Part shown: in pieces, positions 8,753 to 16,731 of the stretch
Position numbering within the stretch: position 1 is the stretch's first letter
Layout: every line of letters starts with the position of its first letter
Source: CAG-390 sp045644325
Lineage (GTDB): Bacteria > Bacillota > Clostridia > Oscillospirales > CAG-272
NCBI GenBank assembly: GCA_045644325.1
Contig: JAZRGT010000054.1
Location: 1 to 49,354, forward strand
Reading direction: 5' to 3'
DNA length: 49,354 nt
Translations under genes and position numbers: made by a program
The notes under the pieces: generated by a model
What the model saw: the letters and a program-made list of their open reading frames with translations, nothing else
What the model was told of the DNA's origin: nothing
Database searches by the model: none

Positions 8753-8781
8753 TTGCAAATCCGAAAAAGATGTGCTATAAT
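8753..8781 (+). promoter_or_regulatory. sigma-A promoter of the orphan RNA
   Basis: TTGCAA at 8753-8758 and TATAAT at 8776-8781 with exactly 17 nt between them. The expected start is near 8788. No protein gene follows for 500 bp, which points to a non-coding transcript. Confidence 0.75.
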
Positions 8782-8787
8782 ATAGTC

Positions 8788-9225
8788 ACAGGAAAGGAAG
8801 GTATAAGCCGATGTACAATTAAGTACCGACTCACCAAAGACTCAAAAGCTTGAATAACTCGATGCCGGGACGACGGATCGCGGGTCGAACAGACGCAGAG
8901 CCGGGAGGCTCATAAGGATCAGGTTCGCGTGTAAAAGGGCACGGAGCATAGGTCAAATTTATATATATAGGTTCAAGCTAATGCAAAATCTTTAGGATTG
9001 AGTCAGAGGAACCTTCGTCTTTACCGAATCAAAGATGCGCGAAGAAAGCATAATGGGTATTCTCCATAGAGAAAAAAGAAAAAAGATGCTTTGAAATGTG
9101 TGATGATCGGAAAAGACAGATGAAGAAAGAGAGGATAAACAAATGATGTTAGATACCAAGACAGAAAACAAATGACCCTTGGCTGGCAGGTGTAAAGAAA
9201 CCGCAGTCAAGGGTCATTTGTTTTT
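8788..9225 (+). ncRNA. candidate structured non-coding RNA, about 435 nt
   Basis: A strong promoter and a strong terminator bracket about 435 nt with no usable reading frame (only M-Y-N-stop and a 17-codon frame without ribosome binding site). Local pairings are plentiful: GAGCC-GGGA-GGCTC near 8901, CGAAC paired with GTTCG around it, and AAAGCAT paired with ATGCTTT enclosing ATGG/CCAT near 9050-9095. I compared it from memory with RNase P RNA, tmRNA, 6S, SRP RNA and common riboswitches and found none of their conserved cores. The flavodiiron gene downstream has its own promoter after the terminator, so the RNA appears to be a separate transcript. Confidence 0.55.
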
Positions 9226-9230
9226 TGTTT
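9168..9230 (+). terminator. terminator of the orphan RNA
   Basis: ACAAATGACCCTTG (9168-9181) pairs perfectly with CAAGGGTCATTTGT (9208-9221), followed by TTTTTGTTTT. The 26-nt loop is long for a plain terminator and may contain further structure. Confidence 0.75.
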
Positions 9231-9242
9231 TGGTAATAGTTT

Positions 9243-9278
9243 TCCCCTTGACAAAGGGATTTTTTTATGTTAAAATAA
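9243..9278 (+). promoter_or_regulatory. promoter of the flavodiiron gene
   Basis: TTGACA, a 17-nt spacer (AAGGGATTTTTTTATGT) and TAAAAT lie just downstream of the orphan RNA terminator; CGGAG precedes the ATG at 9300. The gene therefore has its own promoter. Confidence 0.7.
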
Positions 9279-9299
9279 AATAAAAAACGGAGTATGTAA

Positions 9300-10628
9300 A
9301 TGATTAAATACATAGGCGTAAATGACAGAGAAATAGATCTTTTTGAGGGACAGTACGTTGTTCCGAACGGAATGGCATACAATTCTTACGTTATAATAGA
9401 TGAAAAGATCGCAGTTTTCGACACGGTTGATGCCCGTTTCGGCGCGGAGTGGATGTCGAACCTCAAATCCGCGCTTGATGGCAGAACCCCCGATTATCTT
9501 ATCGTTCAGCATATGGAGCCCGATCATTCGTCGAATATAAATCTTTTTGCCGACGAGTTCCCGAATGCAACGCTTGTTGCATCCGAGCGTGCCTTCGTTA
9601 TGATGAAGCAGTTCTTCGGCAGCGACTACGCCGACCGCCGCATCGTTATCGCGGACGGCGACACCCTCTCCCTCGGCGCACATACCCTGAACTTCATCGG
9701 CGCGGCAATGATCCATTGGCCCGAGGTTATGATGACCTACGAATCGAGCGAAAAGGTGCTCTTTTCTGCCGATGGATTCGGCAAATTCGGTGCGCTTGAT
9801 GCAGACGAGGACTGGGCTTGCGAGGCGAGAAGATACTATTTCGGCATCGTCGGCAAGTACGGCGCGCAGGTTCAGAAGCTCCTTGCAAAGGCGTCGAAGC
9901 TTGAAATTACTAAAATTTGCCCCCTCCACGGTCCGATTCTGACCGAAAATCTCGGTTACTACCTCGATCTTTACAACACCTGGTCGAGCTACGGTGTCGA
10001 GAGCGAGGGTGTTGCGATCGCGTACACCAGCGTTTACGGAAACACCAAGAAGGCGGCTCTCCTTCTTGCCGAAGAACTCCAAAAGCTCGGCTGCCCCAAG
10101 GTTGCCGTCAGCGATCTCGCGCGTGATGACAACGCCGAGGCGCTCGAGGATGCTTTCCGCTACGGCAAGCTCGTCCTCGCCACAACGACCTATCAGGGCG
10201 ATATCTTCCCATTTATGCATAATTTCATCCACGCCCTCACCGAGCACGGATATCAGAACCGCACCGTGGGCATAATAGAAAACGGAAGCTGGGCGCCCAC
10301 GGCGGCAAAGAAGATGAAGACGATGCTTGCGGATTGCAAGGATATCACCTTCACCGACACCACCGTCACCATTCGCTCGGGCTTAACCGACGCGAACAGA
10401 GAGGAGATCAAAAAACTTGCTCTCGAGCTCGCGGGCGTTCAGGAGAACGAAGAAAAGGAAGCGAAGAGCGTGAAATACGTATGTGAAATTTGCGGCTACG
10501 AATACGATGAAGCTGCAGGCGATCCCGATAACGGCATCGCCCCCGGAACAAAATTCGAAGACCTGCCCGAGGACTTCACCTGCCCTCTCTGCGGAGTAGG
10601 TAAGGAGAATTTTTCTAAGGAAGAATAA
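9300..10628 (+). CDS. flavodiiron protein fused to rubredoxin (FprA type)
   Basis: A cytoplasmic scavenging reductase that turns O2 to water or NO to N2O with electrons from rubredoxin. The 442 residues fall into three parts: an N-terminal metallo-beta-lactamase-like diiron domain (HMEPDHSSN with the HxExDH ligands near 75, IHWPEVMMTY, CPLHGPI), a flavodoxin domain (AYTSVYGNTKKAA, ENGSWAP), and a C-terminal rubredoxin with CEICGY and CPLCGVG binding one iron. The fused rubredoxin makes the enzyme its own electron entry module, a known arrangement in anaerobes. It fits an oxygen-sensitive organism. Confidence 0.95.
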   Translation: MIKYIGVNDREIDLFEGQYVVPNGMAYNSYVIIDEKIAVFDTVDARFGAEWMSNLKSALDGRTPDYLIVQHMEPDHSSNINLFADEFPNATLVASERAFVMMKQFFGSDYADRRIVIADGDTLSLGAHTLNFIGAAMIHWPEVMMTYESSEKVLFSADGFGKFGALDADEDWACEARRYYFGIVGKYGAQVQKLLAKASKLEITKICPLHGPILTENLGYYLDLYNTWSSYGVESEGVAIAYTSVYGNTKKAALLLAEELQKLGCPKVAVSDLARDDNAEALEDAFRYGKLVLATTTYQGDIFPFMHNFIHALTEHGYQNRTVGIIENGSWAPTAAKKMKTMLADCKDITFTDTTVTIRSGLTDANREEIKKLALELAGVQENEEKEAKSVKYVCEICGYEYDEAAGDPDNGIAPGTKFEDLPEDFTCPLCGVGKENFSKEE

Positions 10629-10636
10629 ATCAGTTA

Positions 10637-10750
10637 TGAGTTTAGAGTTATGATTGGCTTCGCCAAGTTATGATGTGCCTACGGCACAACTCCATAACGC
10701 GCACCGCGCTCATAACTGCGAGCAAAGCGAGCATCATAACTCTAAACTAA
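10637..10750. repeat. mini-hairpin array 2 (spacer GTTATGA)
   Basis: TTGGC-TTC-GCCAA, TGTGCC-TAC-GGCACA and GCGC-ACC-GCGC are separated by GTTATGA, ACTCCATAAC or its reverse complement TCATAAC. The array is bounded by inverted ends TTTAGAGTTATGA and TCATAACTCTAAA. Nothing coding lies here. Confidence 0.6.
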
Positions 10751-10788
10751 AAACGCCCCGACAGAATTTTAGGTCTGTCGGGGTTTTC
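10751..10788 (+). terminator. terminator, possibly bidirectional
   Basis: AAAACGCCCCGACAG pairs with CTGTCGGGGTTTT around AATTTTAGGT. It follows the flavodiiron gene on the plus strand. Confidence 0.75.
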
Positions 10789-10831
10789 GCTTGATACTTT
10801 GCAATGAAATGCAGCGTGATGTTGTAATTTA

Positions 10832-11257
10832 TCAGTTTTCTGCGATATTTACAACCTTTTTATTCTGTCTGACGGCTTTTCGATAGAACTTCTGCGCTCC
10901 GCCGAATGATCGGTTAACGTATGATATAACGTATTCTGATCTGTCGAGCATCCACTTATTTCTGTAATCAATTGCTGCTTTCGGGTGGCATAATTCAATT
11001 CCTTCGGGGAGAAGAGTATTCTCTCCGAGGATTTTTTCTTTTGGAAAGTAGGCGAAAACTACCGTATATCTGATCTGAGGATAAACGTTTTGTAATTCTT
11101 TAAGTACGGATTTTACCATCAAATCGAATTTTCCGTGATTCCCGACAAGAAACTCGTGTACTTGCTGTTGCTCGATCAGTTCAGTGATCGTTTCCTTTAG
11201 TATCTCTCTTATATCCGGCGGTGCATCACTGTGCCCAAAGAAGGTGCAAGTTTTCAT
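10832..11257 (-). CDS. SLOG-family (DUF1273-like) protein
   Basis: The 141-residue product resembles small clostridial proteins of the SLOG/DUF1273 type: it opens MKTCTFFGHSDAPPDI, has a central FLVGNHGKFDLMVKSVLKEL with a Gly-rich nucleotide-binding-like turn, and ends with YVISYVNRSFGGAQKFYRKA. SLOG domains bind nucleotides or nucleotide-derived signals; no reaction is known for this group. I chose the ATG at 11257 because homology begins at CTFFGH and GGGGATGATAATT precedes it; earlier in-frame starts up to 11299 exist. It is divergent from an XRE regulator with a palindrome between them. Confidence 0.7.
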   Translation of the reverse strand: MKTCTFFGHSDAPPDIREILKETITELIEQQQVHEFLVGNHGKFDLMVKSVLKELQNVYPQIRYTVVFAYFPKEKILGENTLLPEGIELCHPKAAIDYRNKWMLDRSEYVISYVNRSFGGAQKFYRKAVRQNKKVVNIAEN

Positions 11258-11277
11258 AATTATCATCCCCATTCCAA

Positions 11278-11353
11278 AATTGACCAGTATCGCGGGCAAT
11301 ATTTGACTTAATTATATCATAAAATATTATCAATTGCAACCAATATTGGTCAA
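11278..11353. promoter_or_regulatory. operator region between SLOG and XRE genes
   Basis: ACCAATATTGGT at 11339-11350 is a perfect 12-bp palindrome; related half-sites GACCAGTAT (11282) and GCAATATTTG (11296) lie closer to the SLOG gene. This layout is typical of an XRE repressor controlling itself and its divergent neighbour. Confidence 0.6.
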
Positions 11354-11370
11354 AAAGAGGGGATGATATT

Positions 11371-11622
11371 TTGGAACAGAAAATCAGACGTGATTTGAAT
11401 ATGGGGGCTAACCTGAGACGCTTGCGCGATCGGGCAAATATTTCGCAAGAAAAATTATGTGCGGAATTGCAACGCAGAGGTTGTGATATAGGAAGAACGA
11501 CTTATGCGAAATATGAATCCGGTGAATTAAATATTAAGGTAAGCGTTATTATTGAGCTTAAGAAGATTTATAACTGTGAATACGATGAGTTCTTTGAAGG
11601 ACTTGATGTTTCGGGTGAATAA
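11371..11622 (+). CDS. small XRE-family transcriptional regulator
   Basis: An 83-residue Cro/C1-type DNA-binding protein. The helix-turn-helix is at residues 14-60: LRRLRDRANISQEKLCAELQ, then TTYAKYESGELN. It begins with TTG at 11371, eight bases after GAGGGG; an ATG at 11363 is out of frame. The gene is divergent from the SLOG gene and the palindrome at 11339 lies in its promoter, so it probably represses both. A strong terminator follows. Confidence 0.8.
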   Translation: MEQKIRRDLNMGANLRRLRDRANISQEKLCAELQRRGCDIGRTTYAKYESGELNIKVSVIIELKKIYNCEYDEFFEGLDVSGE

Positions 11623-11632
11623 AGATGACAAA

Positions 11633-11670
11633 ACCGCACCGTCCCGCGAGGGACGGTGCGGTTTTGTCCA
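11633..11670 (+). terminator. terminator after the XRE gene
   Basis: AAAACCGCACCGTCCC pairs with GGGACGGTGCGGTTTT around GCGA. A perfect 16-bp stem with a U-rich 3' side. Confidence 0.85.
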
Positions 11671-11732
11671 AGCAGCCGGCGGGGCGCCGTCTGCTTGAAG
11701 CGCAAGGGAAGAGTTTCGTCCTCTGCGGAGGA

Positions 11733-11783
11733 CGACCAAAGAAACTTTTTGAAAAAAGTTTCTTTGGAATCTTCAAAAACTTT
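11733..11783 (-). repeat. R7 hairpin repeat, copy a
   Basis: Read on the minus strand, GTTTTTGAAGATTC leads into CCAAAGAAACTTTTTT-CAAAAAGTTTCTTTGG. At 43426-43471 the same leader precedes CTTAAGGAACTTTTTT-CAAAAAGTTCCTTAAG: the stem differs but remains paired. It ends just below the PHP gene stop, so it may serve as that gene's terminator. Confidence 0.6.
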
Positions 11784-11790
11784 TGGACTT

Positions 11791-13149
11791 TCAGAGTGCG
11801 AAATACTTCTCCATCATCTCCGCCTGCTGTCCCTTCATCGCTTTAAGGATGGTGACGGCTCTTGCGTCGCCGGCGATGTAGCGGTTCATATAGTAGCCTT
11901 CGGCTTCGCAGGCGAGGTCGTGGAGGGGGAAGTAGTTTTCCATCAGGAACGAGCCGTATTTGATCAGTCGGAAGTCGCCGACGAGGCGGTATTCCTTGCT
12001 GATGGTGTCAACTGCGAGGGAGTATTTCTCCTTGATCGCGTCGATGAGGGCAACACGCTCGTTCGCCTTTGCAAATACGATGGTCGAGCAGATGTCGCCG
12101 TTACGGTTATGCTCGGTGGAGTTATGGCTGTCGGTGCTGCCGACGATGGGGTGGTCGTAGCCCTGCTCACGCATCATATAGTAAAATGCGGTCTGGAAGC
12201 CGTTGTGCGAGAAGAAATTCTCGCCGCCGAGGACTTCAAAGGCGTCGAAAGGCTTGTTTTTGTAGACGAATTCGGTGTAGTCCTCGGGGAGCTGCATCAT
12301 CTGGCAGAGCCAATAGGGGTGCGGGAAGATGCCGAGACCGCCCGCCGCTTGCACCTGCTCGTGCGTCCACTCGAGGACGGCGTAGCTGAGGCGTTCTGCC
12401 TCGTGCTCGCGCGGAACGCTCTTTGCGCGCTCGCGGATCATCTCCTTGAACTCGTCAACCGTCATCGTTTCGGGCGCGTTGCCGTTCGAGGAACGGTATT
12501 TGAGCGAACTTCCCGCCTTTTCCTCGTTCTTCGAGGGCGTGACGAGGGCGTTTATGCTGTAAGTGCCGCCGAAATTGACGTAATGGACGTTATTGAGGGG
12601 CAGGTGCACCTCTTCGCCCTGAACTATGGTAAGGTCGGTGAGGTCGCCGAAAGCCTCGATGGCTTCAAGCGAGGGATAGTAGCGGTGGTGGTCGGAGATG
12701 ACGGTGAAGTCGTAACCCTTCGCGCGGTAGTTTGCGGCAACGTTTGCGGGACCTTCCTTACCGTCCGAGCGGCAGGTGTGCATGTGAAGGTCGCCGCGGA
12801 AGGGAAGTCTGCCCGCCATATCCTCGGCGAGGCTGTAAACCGAGAGGGTAAATTTCGGCTTTGCCGCGGGATCATCATAGACGTTTATGTAATGCTCGCC
12901 CTCGCCCTCAAAATGGGCGGAAAAACGCAGACAACCGTCGCAATCGGGCTCGGCGATGAGCTCGCTTCTGCCGCTGCGCTCGGGATAAACGCTCGGATTC
13001 GACTCGCTGACCTTGAATATTCTTACGGTATAATTCTTTTCCTGAACAAACTCCGCATGCAAGCCGAGCGGCTGAATTGTGATCTTCTGCTCGCGGTCAC
13101 CGAGGAAGACTTTGGGATAAATGTCATAATGATAAAAAATAGGTTTCAT
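11791..13149 (-). CDS. PHP-domain metallohydrolase, CehA/McbA type
   Basis: A 452-residue protein. Residues 1-115 form a beta-rich N-terminal region; the PHP domain starts at RGDLHMHTCRSDG (HxH plus Asp) and continues with FTVISDHH, VQGEEVH, GIFPHPYW and VGSTDSHNS, the metal ligands of a trinuclear phosphoesterase-like site. The substrate cannot be told from sequence; relatives hydrolyse phosphoesters or carbamates. AAGGAGTAAGCAA precedes the ATG at 13149. Confidence 0.85.
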   Translation of the reverse strand: MKPIFYHYDIYPKVFLGDREQKITIQPLGLHAEFVQEKNYTVRIFKVSESNPSVYPERSGRSELIAEPDCDGCLRFSAHFEGEGEHYINVYDDPAAKPKFTLSVYSLAEDMAGRLPFRGDLHMHTCRSDGKEGPANVAANYRAKGYDFTVISDHHRYYPSLEAIEAFGDLTDLTIVQGEEVHLPLNNVHYVNFGGTYSINALVTPSKNEEKAGSSLKYRSSNGNAPETMTVDEFKEMIRERAKSVPREHEAERLSYAVLEWTHEQVQAAGGLGIFPHPYWLCQMMQLPEDYTEFVYKNKPFDAFEVLGGENFFSHNGFQTAFYYMMREQGYDHPIVGSTDSHNSTEHNRNGDICSTIVFAKANERVALIDAIKEKYSLAVDTISKEYRLVGDFRLIKYGSFLMENYFPLHDLACEAEGYYMNRYIAGDARAVTILKAMKGQQAEMMEKYFAL

Positions 13150-13230
13150 TTGCTTACTCCTTTGAGGGTTTTATGAATAATATTTTGTTATAATTTGCAG
13201 GCGATGGGGTACTATTTATAAAAACTATGC

Positions 13231-13386
13231 AAGGAAGCTGTGTTCGCACTAACATATCAGCCTTCCCCGGTGGGGGAAGGTGGCGCGAAGCGCCGAATGA
13301 GGCGCCTAATAAGATATCGTTTTTCGCGAAGCGAAAATCTTCCAAAAGATAACCAACTAAAAAATTTGTTCTGAATTCGGATTGCA
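13231..13386 (+). repeat. R3 repeat, copy a
   Basis: AGCTGTGTTCGCAC, then CAGCCTTCCCCGGTGGGGGAAGG, a GGCGCGAAGCGCC hairpin, GAGGCGCCTAATAAGATAT, TTTTCGCGAAGCGAAAATCTTCC and TCGGATTGCAA. Two more copies, facing each other, are at 19051-19209 and 19275-19430. The rest of 13170-13555 holds nothing recognisable. Confidence 0.75.
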
Positions 13387-13555
13387 AAATAATACGATGT
13401 AATGCTGTCAACTTAACAAATATCGATAATAATACCAATGTGTATACAATAAAATTTTAACCTGTAGAGACAGCTGAGGACGTCGGTCCCTACAGATTGT
13501 AATAATATTTGTGCTCTCGGATTTAATATTTGCTTGTATTGCTATAAATGAATTA

Positions 13556-13996
13556 TTACTTATTTGAAAGCTCTGTCAATCTCAACAAGCAGTCGAGGAG
13601 GTCTTCCCGCTGCTTTTTGGGTTTTATCAGATTGCATAAGAACAATGCTACAGCCGGTATTGCCCAAAGGAGCATTTCGTATATTTGGAGTATTCCTGCG
13701 CCGAGTCCGCAGCCGAAGATCAGCATAAAAATGGGCGCAAATACCGTAAAAATCATAGATTCAATATCGCGTTTGAAGGCGTAATTAATATTTCCGTCTT
13801 CATCAATTTTTGCAACAAGCATATCGTGTGCGATTATCTTAAAGCTTCGCGCTGACTTTTTGGAATAAATACGGATTTCGTTTCCGTTAATATAACCGTA
13901 ACTCTCTCCGATTTCAACATCGTTCGGACGGTTCGGAAGATATTTTTCAAATGCTTGGCGGAGTTTTTCTTTGTCGGCCCTTAAACTTTTATCCAT
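13556..13996 (-). CDS. hypothetical membrane protein
   Basis: No known family. The 146-residue product has a basic/acidic N-terminal region of about 75 residues, two adjacent hydrophobic helices (about 77-97 and 101-122) and a charged tail with a Leu-rich helix (LLDCLLRLTEL). The start at 13996 overlaps the stop of the upstream PHP gene in ATGGATAA, implying translational coupling, so I prefer it to the longer in-frame start at 14026. Confidence 0.65.
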   Translation of the reverse strand: MDKSLRADKEKLRQAFEKYLPNRPNDVEIGESYGYINGNEIRIYSKKSARSFKIIAHDMLVAKIDEDGNINYAFKRDIESMIFTVFAPIFMLIFGCGLGAGILQIYEMLLWAIPAVALFLCNLIKPKKQREDLLDCLLRLTELSNK

Positions 13997-14921
13997 TGTT
14001 TTTCTCCATTTCGATACATTTCTCAATCACCGCATCACGATCGGGCGAGAGGGTTCTCGTTTTGATCTCGCGGAAGAAGAACTCCTGTGTGCCGAGGGAG
14101 AGCTCGGGGGCGTAGAATGCGGTTTCTTCGGGGTGCTCGGAGGTGGAATAGTAGCCGCCGCAGAGTCCTTCGTGGTCGCTGCCGCCCGAGATGAAGAGCT
14201 TGTGCTCCTTGGCGATTTTCAGAGCTTCGAGTCGCTCCTCGGGGGTCAACAGCTTATGCCACACTTCGAGTCCCGAAAGACCCATTTCTACGAGTTCGGG
14301 TATCGCGTGGAGCTGATTATGCGGATGCGCGACGACTGCAAAACCGCCCGCGTCGCGGATGAGGCGGAGCATTTTGTCGATCGGCAAAAATTCATAGGTC
14401 GGCTTGACCTCGCTGCGGCGTTTGCCGTAAACGCTGCGAAAGAAATTCATATAATCAAGGTCGGTGGCGAGTCCCTTTGCCTTCATCGTGTTAAATACGT
14501 GATTGTTGCAGAGCCAAGTCACGCCTTTATTATAGTTAAGTACTTCGTCCCAAGTGATACCGTGAAGCAATCCCTCGGCAAGTCCGCGCTCGAAAAGGAT
14601 TCGCGTCTGTTCTGCCTCGCAAAAGCTCCGCTCGGCAAGGTATTCCTTCATTTCGGGATATTCGGGATCAAAATCAAAGCCGACGATGTGGAAATTTATT
14701 CTTTTTTCACGCCACGGGGAAGAGAATTCACAGCCAAAAATGAAATCAAGACCGTTCTTTTCGCATTCGGCGCGGACTAAAGCGTTGCCCGTAGTCGTAT
14801 CGTGATCGGTCAGCGCAAGCGCGCGGTAGCCCTCGTCCTTGGCAACGCGGACAAGCTCCTCGGGCGTGTAAACGCCGTCCGAGTGGGTGGAATGAAGATG
14901 GAGATTTGCAAATTGTTTCAT
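13989..14921 (-). CDS. PHP-domain phosphoesterase, TrpH-like
   Basis: A 310-residue PHP protein. N-terminal motif LHLHSTHSDG with the HxH pair, ALTDHDTTTG, FGCEFSS, VVAHPHNQL, and C-terminal ISGGSDHEG supply the usual metal ligands. It is closest in layout to TrpH/YciV enzymes that remove phosphates from nucleoside 3',5'-bisphosphates or trim RNA 5' ends, but it is slightly longer and the substrate is not certain. The downstream membrane protein overlaps it by 8 nt. Confidence 0.82.
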   Translation of the reverse strand: MKQFANLHLHSTHSDGVYTPEELVRVAKDEGYRALALTDHDTTTGNALVRAECEKNGLDFIFGCEFSSPWREKRINFHIVGFDFDPEYPEMKEYLAERSFCEAEQTRILFERGLAEGLLHGITWDEVLNYNKGVTWLCNNHVFNTMKAKGLATDLDYMNFFRSVYGKRRSEVKPTYEFLPIDKMLRLIRDAGGFAVVAHPHNQLHAIPELVEMGLSGLEVWHKLLTPEERLEALKIAKEHKLFISGGSDHEGLCGGYYSTSEHPEETAFYAPELSLGTQEFFFREIKTRTLSPDRDAVIEKCIEMEKNNG

Positions 14922-15009
14922 ACTATTACCTCGGTAATACTTGACAAATTGAATTTATAATGCTATTATATAATAAAAGATTTAATAAGTCAATAGAAAG
15001 AGGCAAAAA

Positions 15010-15684
15010 ATGGGCGGGAATACGTCGGCATTATTTTTGAATATACTGATCATTGCCGCGATATTTGTCTTAAATTATTTTTATCAAAAGAACAATTTTG
15101 TGTTTTCGCTGAAATGTATCTGCAGCGCGGCGTTTGCCTCACTCGGCATCATTAATCTTTTGTTCGCGGTTGGGACAGGCAAAGAGGATACGGAATTCTA
15201 TATTCTGATGTCGGCGGGACTCGTGTTTGCTATGCTCGGCGATATTTTCCTCAATAAGAGCTTCGCTATGGGAGCGGGATTTTTTGCTCTCGGGCACGTG
15301 GGGTTTGCTGTGGCGTATTCCTTTTTGCAAGGATTTAACTCCCTTGACGTCATCATAGTCTGCGTCATCTTTTCGGCAACCGCCGCATTCCTTCTTTTTG
15401 CGCCCTGTATAAATTTCGGCTCGAAAAAAATCAAATGGATATGCCTTTCGTACGCCCTTATCATTTCGGTCATGCTCGGAAAGGCGGCGGCAAATCTGAT
15501 CTGCGGGGTGAACGCCGTGAACGCGCTTATTGCGGCGGGGAGCTTTCTGTTTTTCTTCTCGGATCTGATGCTTGTTCTGAATTGGTTTGTCCGCGTTGGA
15601 AGGTGGGCGGGGAACGCTTGTATGGGAACCTATTATCCCGCGCTTTGCATCCTTGCGCTTTCAATGTATTTTAAAGCTTTTTGA
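15010..15684 (+). CDS. YhhN family membrane protein (lysoplasmalogenase-like)
   Basis: A 224-residue integral membrane protein with about eight helices. Family landmarks are SAGLVFAMLGDIFL near 75, FALGHVGFAVAY near 95 and FFFSDLMLVLN near 180; the two Asp residues are conserved in YhhN/TMEM86 proteins, which cleave the vinyl-ether bond of lysoplasmalogen. Many anaerobic clostridia make plasmalogens, so the activity is plausible. AAAGAGGCAAAAA precedes the ATG. Confidence 0.8.
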   Translation: MGGNTSALFLNILIIAAIFVLNYFYQKNNFVFSLKCICSAAFASLGIINLLFAVGTGKEDTEFYILMSAGLVFAMLGDIFLNKSFAMGAGFFALGHVGFAVAYSFLQGFNSLDVIIVCVIFSATAAFLLFAPCINFGSKKIKWICLSYALIISVMLGKAAANLICGVNAVNALIAAGSFLFFFSDLMLVLNWFVRVGRWAGNACMGTYYPALCILALSMYFKAF

Positions 15685-15713
15685 ATGAAAAATATTTTTT
15701 GTGAGGTATAAAA

Positions 15714-16730
15714 ATGGGCAGAAATGCGATTTACGGCGCGGGCTCGCTCGGTACGGTGCTCGGTGCTTACATAACTAAAAACGGCGGTCAGATCGATCTG
15801 ATCAACCGCAATAAGGCGCACGTTGAGGCTCTGCGTTCGGGCGGTGCGAAAATTATCGGAACTGTCGAGATGACGGTTCCCGTTACTGCTTACACACCCG
15901 ACGAAATGAGCGGAAAATACGATATTATTCTCTTGATGACAAAACAGCTTTACAATGCCGAGGTCGTCACCGTCCTCAAGGACTACCTTGCGGATGACGG
16001 CGTGATCGTCACCCTCCAGAACGGTCTGCCCGAGCCGGGCATTGCCGAGATCGTCGGCACGAACCGCACTGTCGGATGCGTTGTCGAGTGGGGCGCAACC
16101 CTTTCCGCACCCGGCGAATGCACGCTGACGAGCGATCCCGCATCGCTTTCCTTCCATATGGGCAAGATGGAGGGCATCACCGATGCGCGTTTTGCCGAGG
16201 TCAAGGCTCTGCTTGAGCTGATGTGCCCCGTTCACGAGGAAGAGAACCTCATCGGCGCGCGTTGGTCGAAGCTGCTTATAAACGCGACCTTCTCGGGTCT
16301 TGGCACGGTCATCGGCGGAGTTTTCGGCGACGTTTCTGAGAACAAAGCGGCGGCAAAGGTTGCCGTTCGCTGTATGAAGGAGTGCATCGACGTCGGTCAC
16401 GCCGCGGGCGCGGAGTTCGCTCCCGTTCAGGGCAAGAATATCACGGCACTTTTCTACTACAAAAACGCCCTAAAGCGCGCGTTTGCGACCTTCCTCATCC
16501 CGATTGCGATGAAGAAGCACCGCGCCATTGAGCCCTCGATGCTTCAGGACCTCAAAAAGGGCAAGCCCTGCGAGATCGACGCCATCAACGGCATAGTCTG
16601 CGAGTGGGGACGCAAGTGCGGAGTCAAGACTCCCATCAACGACAAGATCGTCGAGATCGTCAAAAAATGCGAATCGGGCGAGCTTAAGCCCGATGCCGCG
16701 AACATCAAGCTCTTTGACGGGATTTTATAA
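15714..16730 (+). CDS. ketopantoate reductase family protein (PanE/ApbA-like)
   Basis: A 338-residue NAD(P)-dependent reductase. It has the Rossmann motif IYGAGSLGTVLGAY at residue 5, LMTKQLYNAEVV where PanE has its VKAxQ-like block, LQNGLPEPG, and the C-terminal domain with LINATFSGL and the catalytic-region KPCEIDAING. PanE makes pantoate for coenzyme A, but several subfamilies act on other 2-keto acids and no other pan gene is nearby. GTGAGGTATAAAA precedes the ATG. The stop is one base before the next start. Confidence 0.8.
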   Translation: MGRNAIYGAGSLGTVLGAYITKNGGQIDLINRNKAHVEALRSGGAKIIGTVEMTVPVTAYTPDEMSGKYDIILLMTKQLYNAEVVTVLKDYLADDGVIVTLQNGLPEPGIAEIVGTNRTVGCVVEWGATLSAPGECTLTSDPASLSFHMGKMEGITDARFAEVKALLELMCPVHEEENLIGARWSKLLINATFSGLGTVIGGVFGDVSENKAAAKVAVRCMKECIDVGHAAGAEFAPVQGKNITALFYYKNALKRAFATFLIPIAMKKHRAIEPSMLQDLKKGKPCEIDAINGIVCEWGRKCGVKTPINDKIVEIVKKCESGELKPDAANIKLFDGIL

Positions 16731-16731
16731 G

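Noticed and set aside
8788..9225. RNase P RNA, tmRNA, 6S or SRP RNA
   Set aside because: None of the conserved cores known to me (GAGGAAAGTCC of RNase P, GGTTCGATTCC plus CCA end of tmRNA, GGAAGGAGCAGC-like SRP loop) is present.
11656..13176. 506-codon plus-strand open frame
   Set aside because: It lies antisense to the PHP metallohydrolase, whose catalytic motifs are clear; the frame has no recognisable domain or ribosome binding site.
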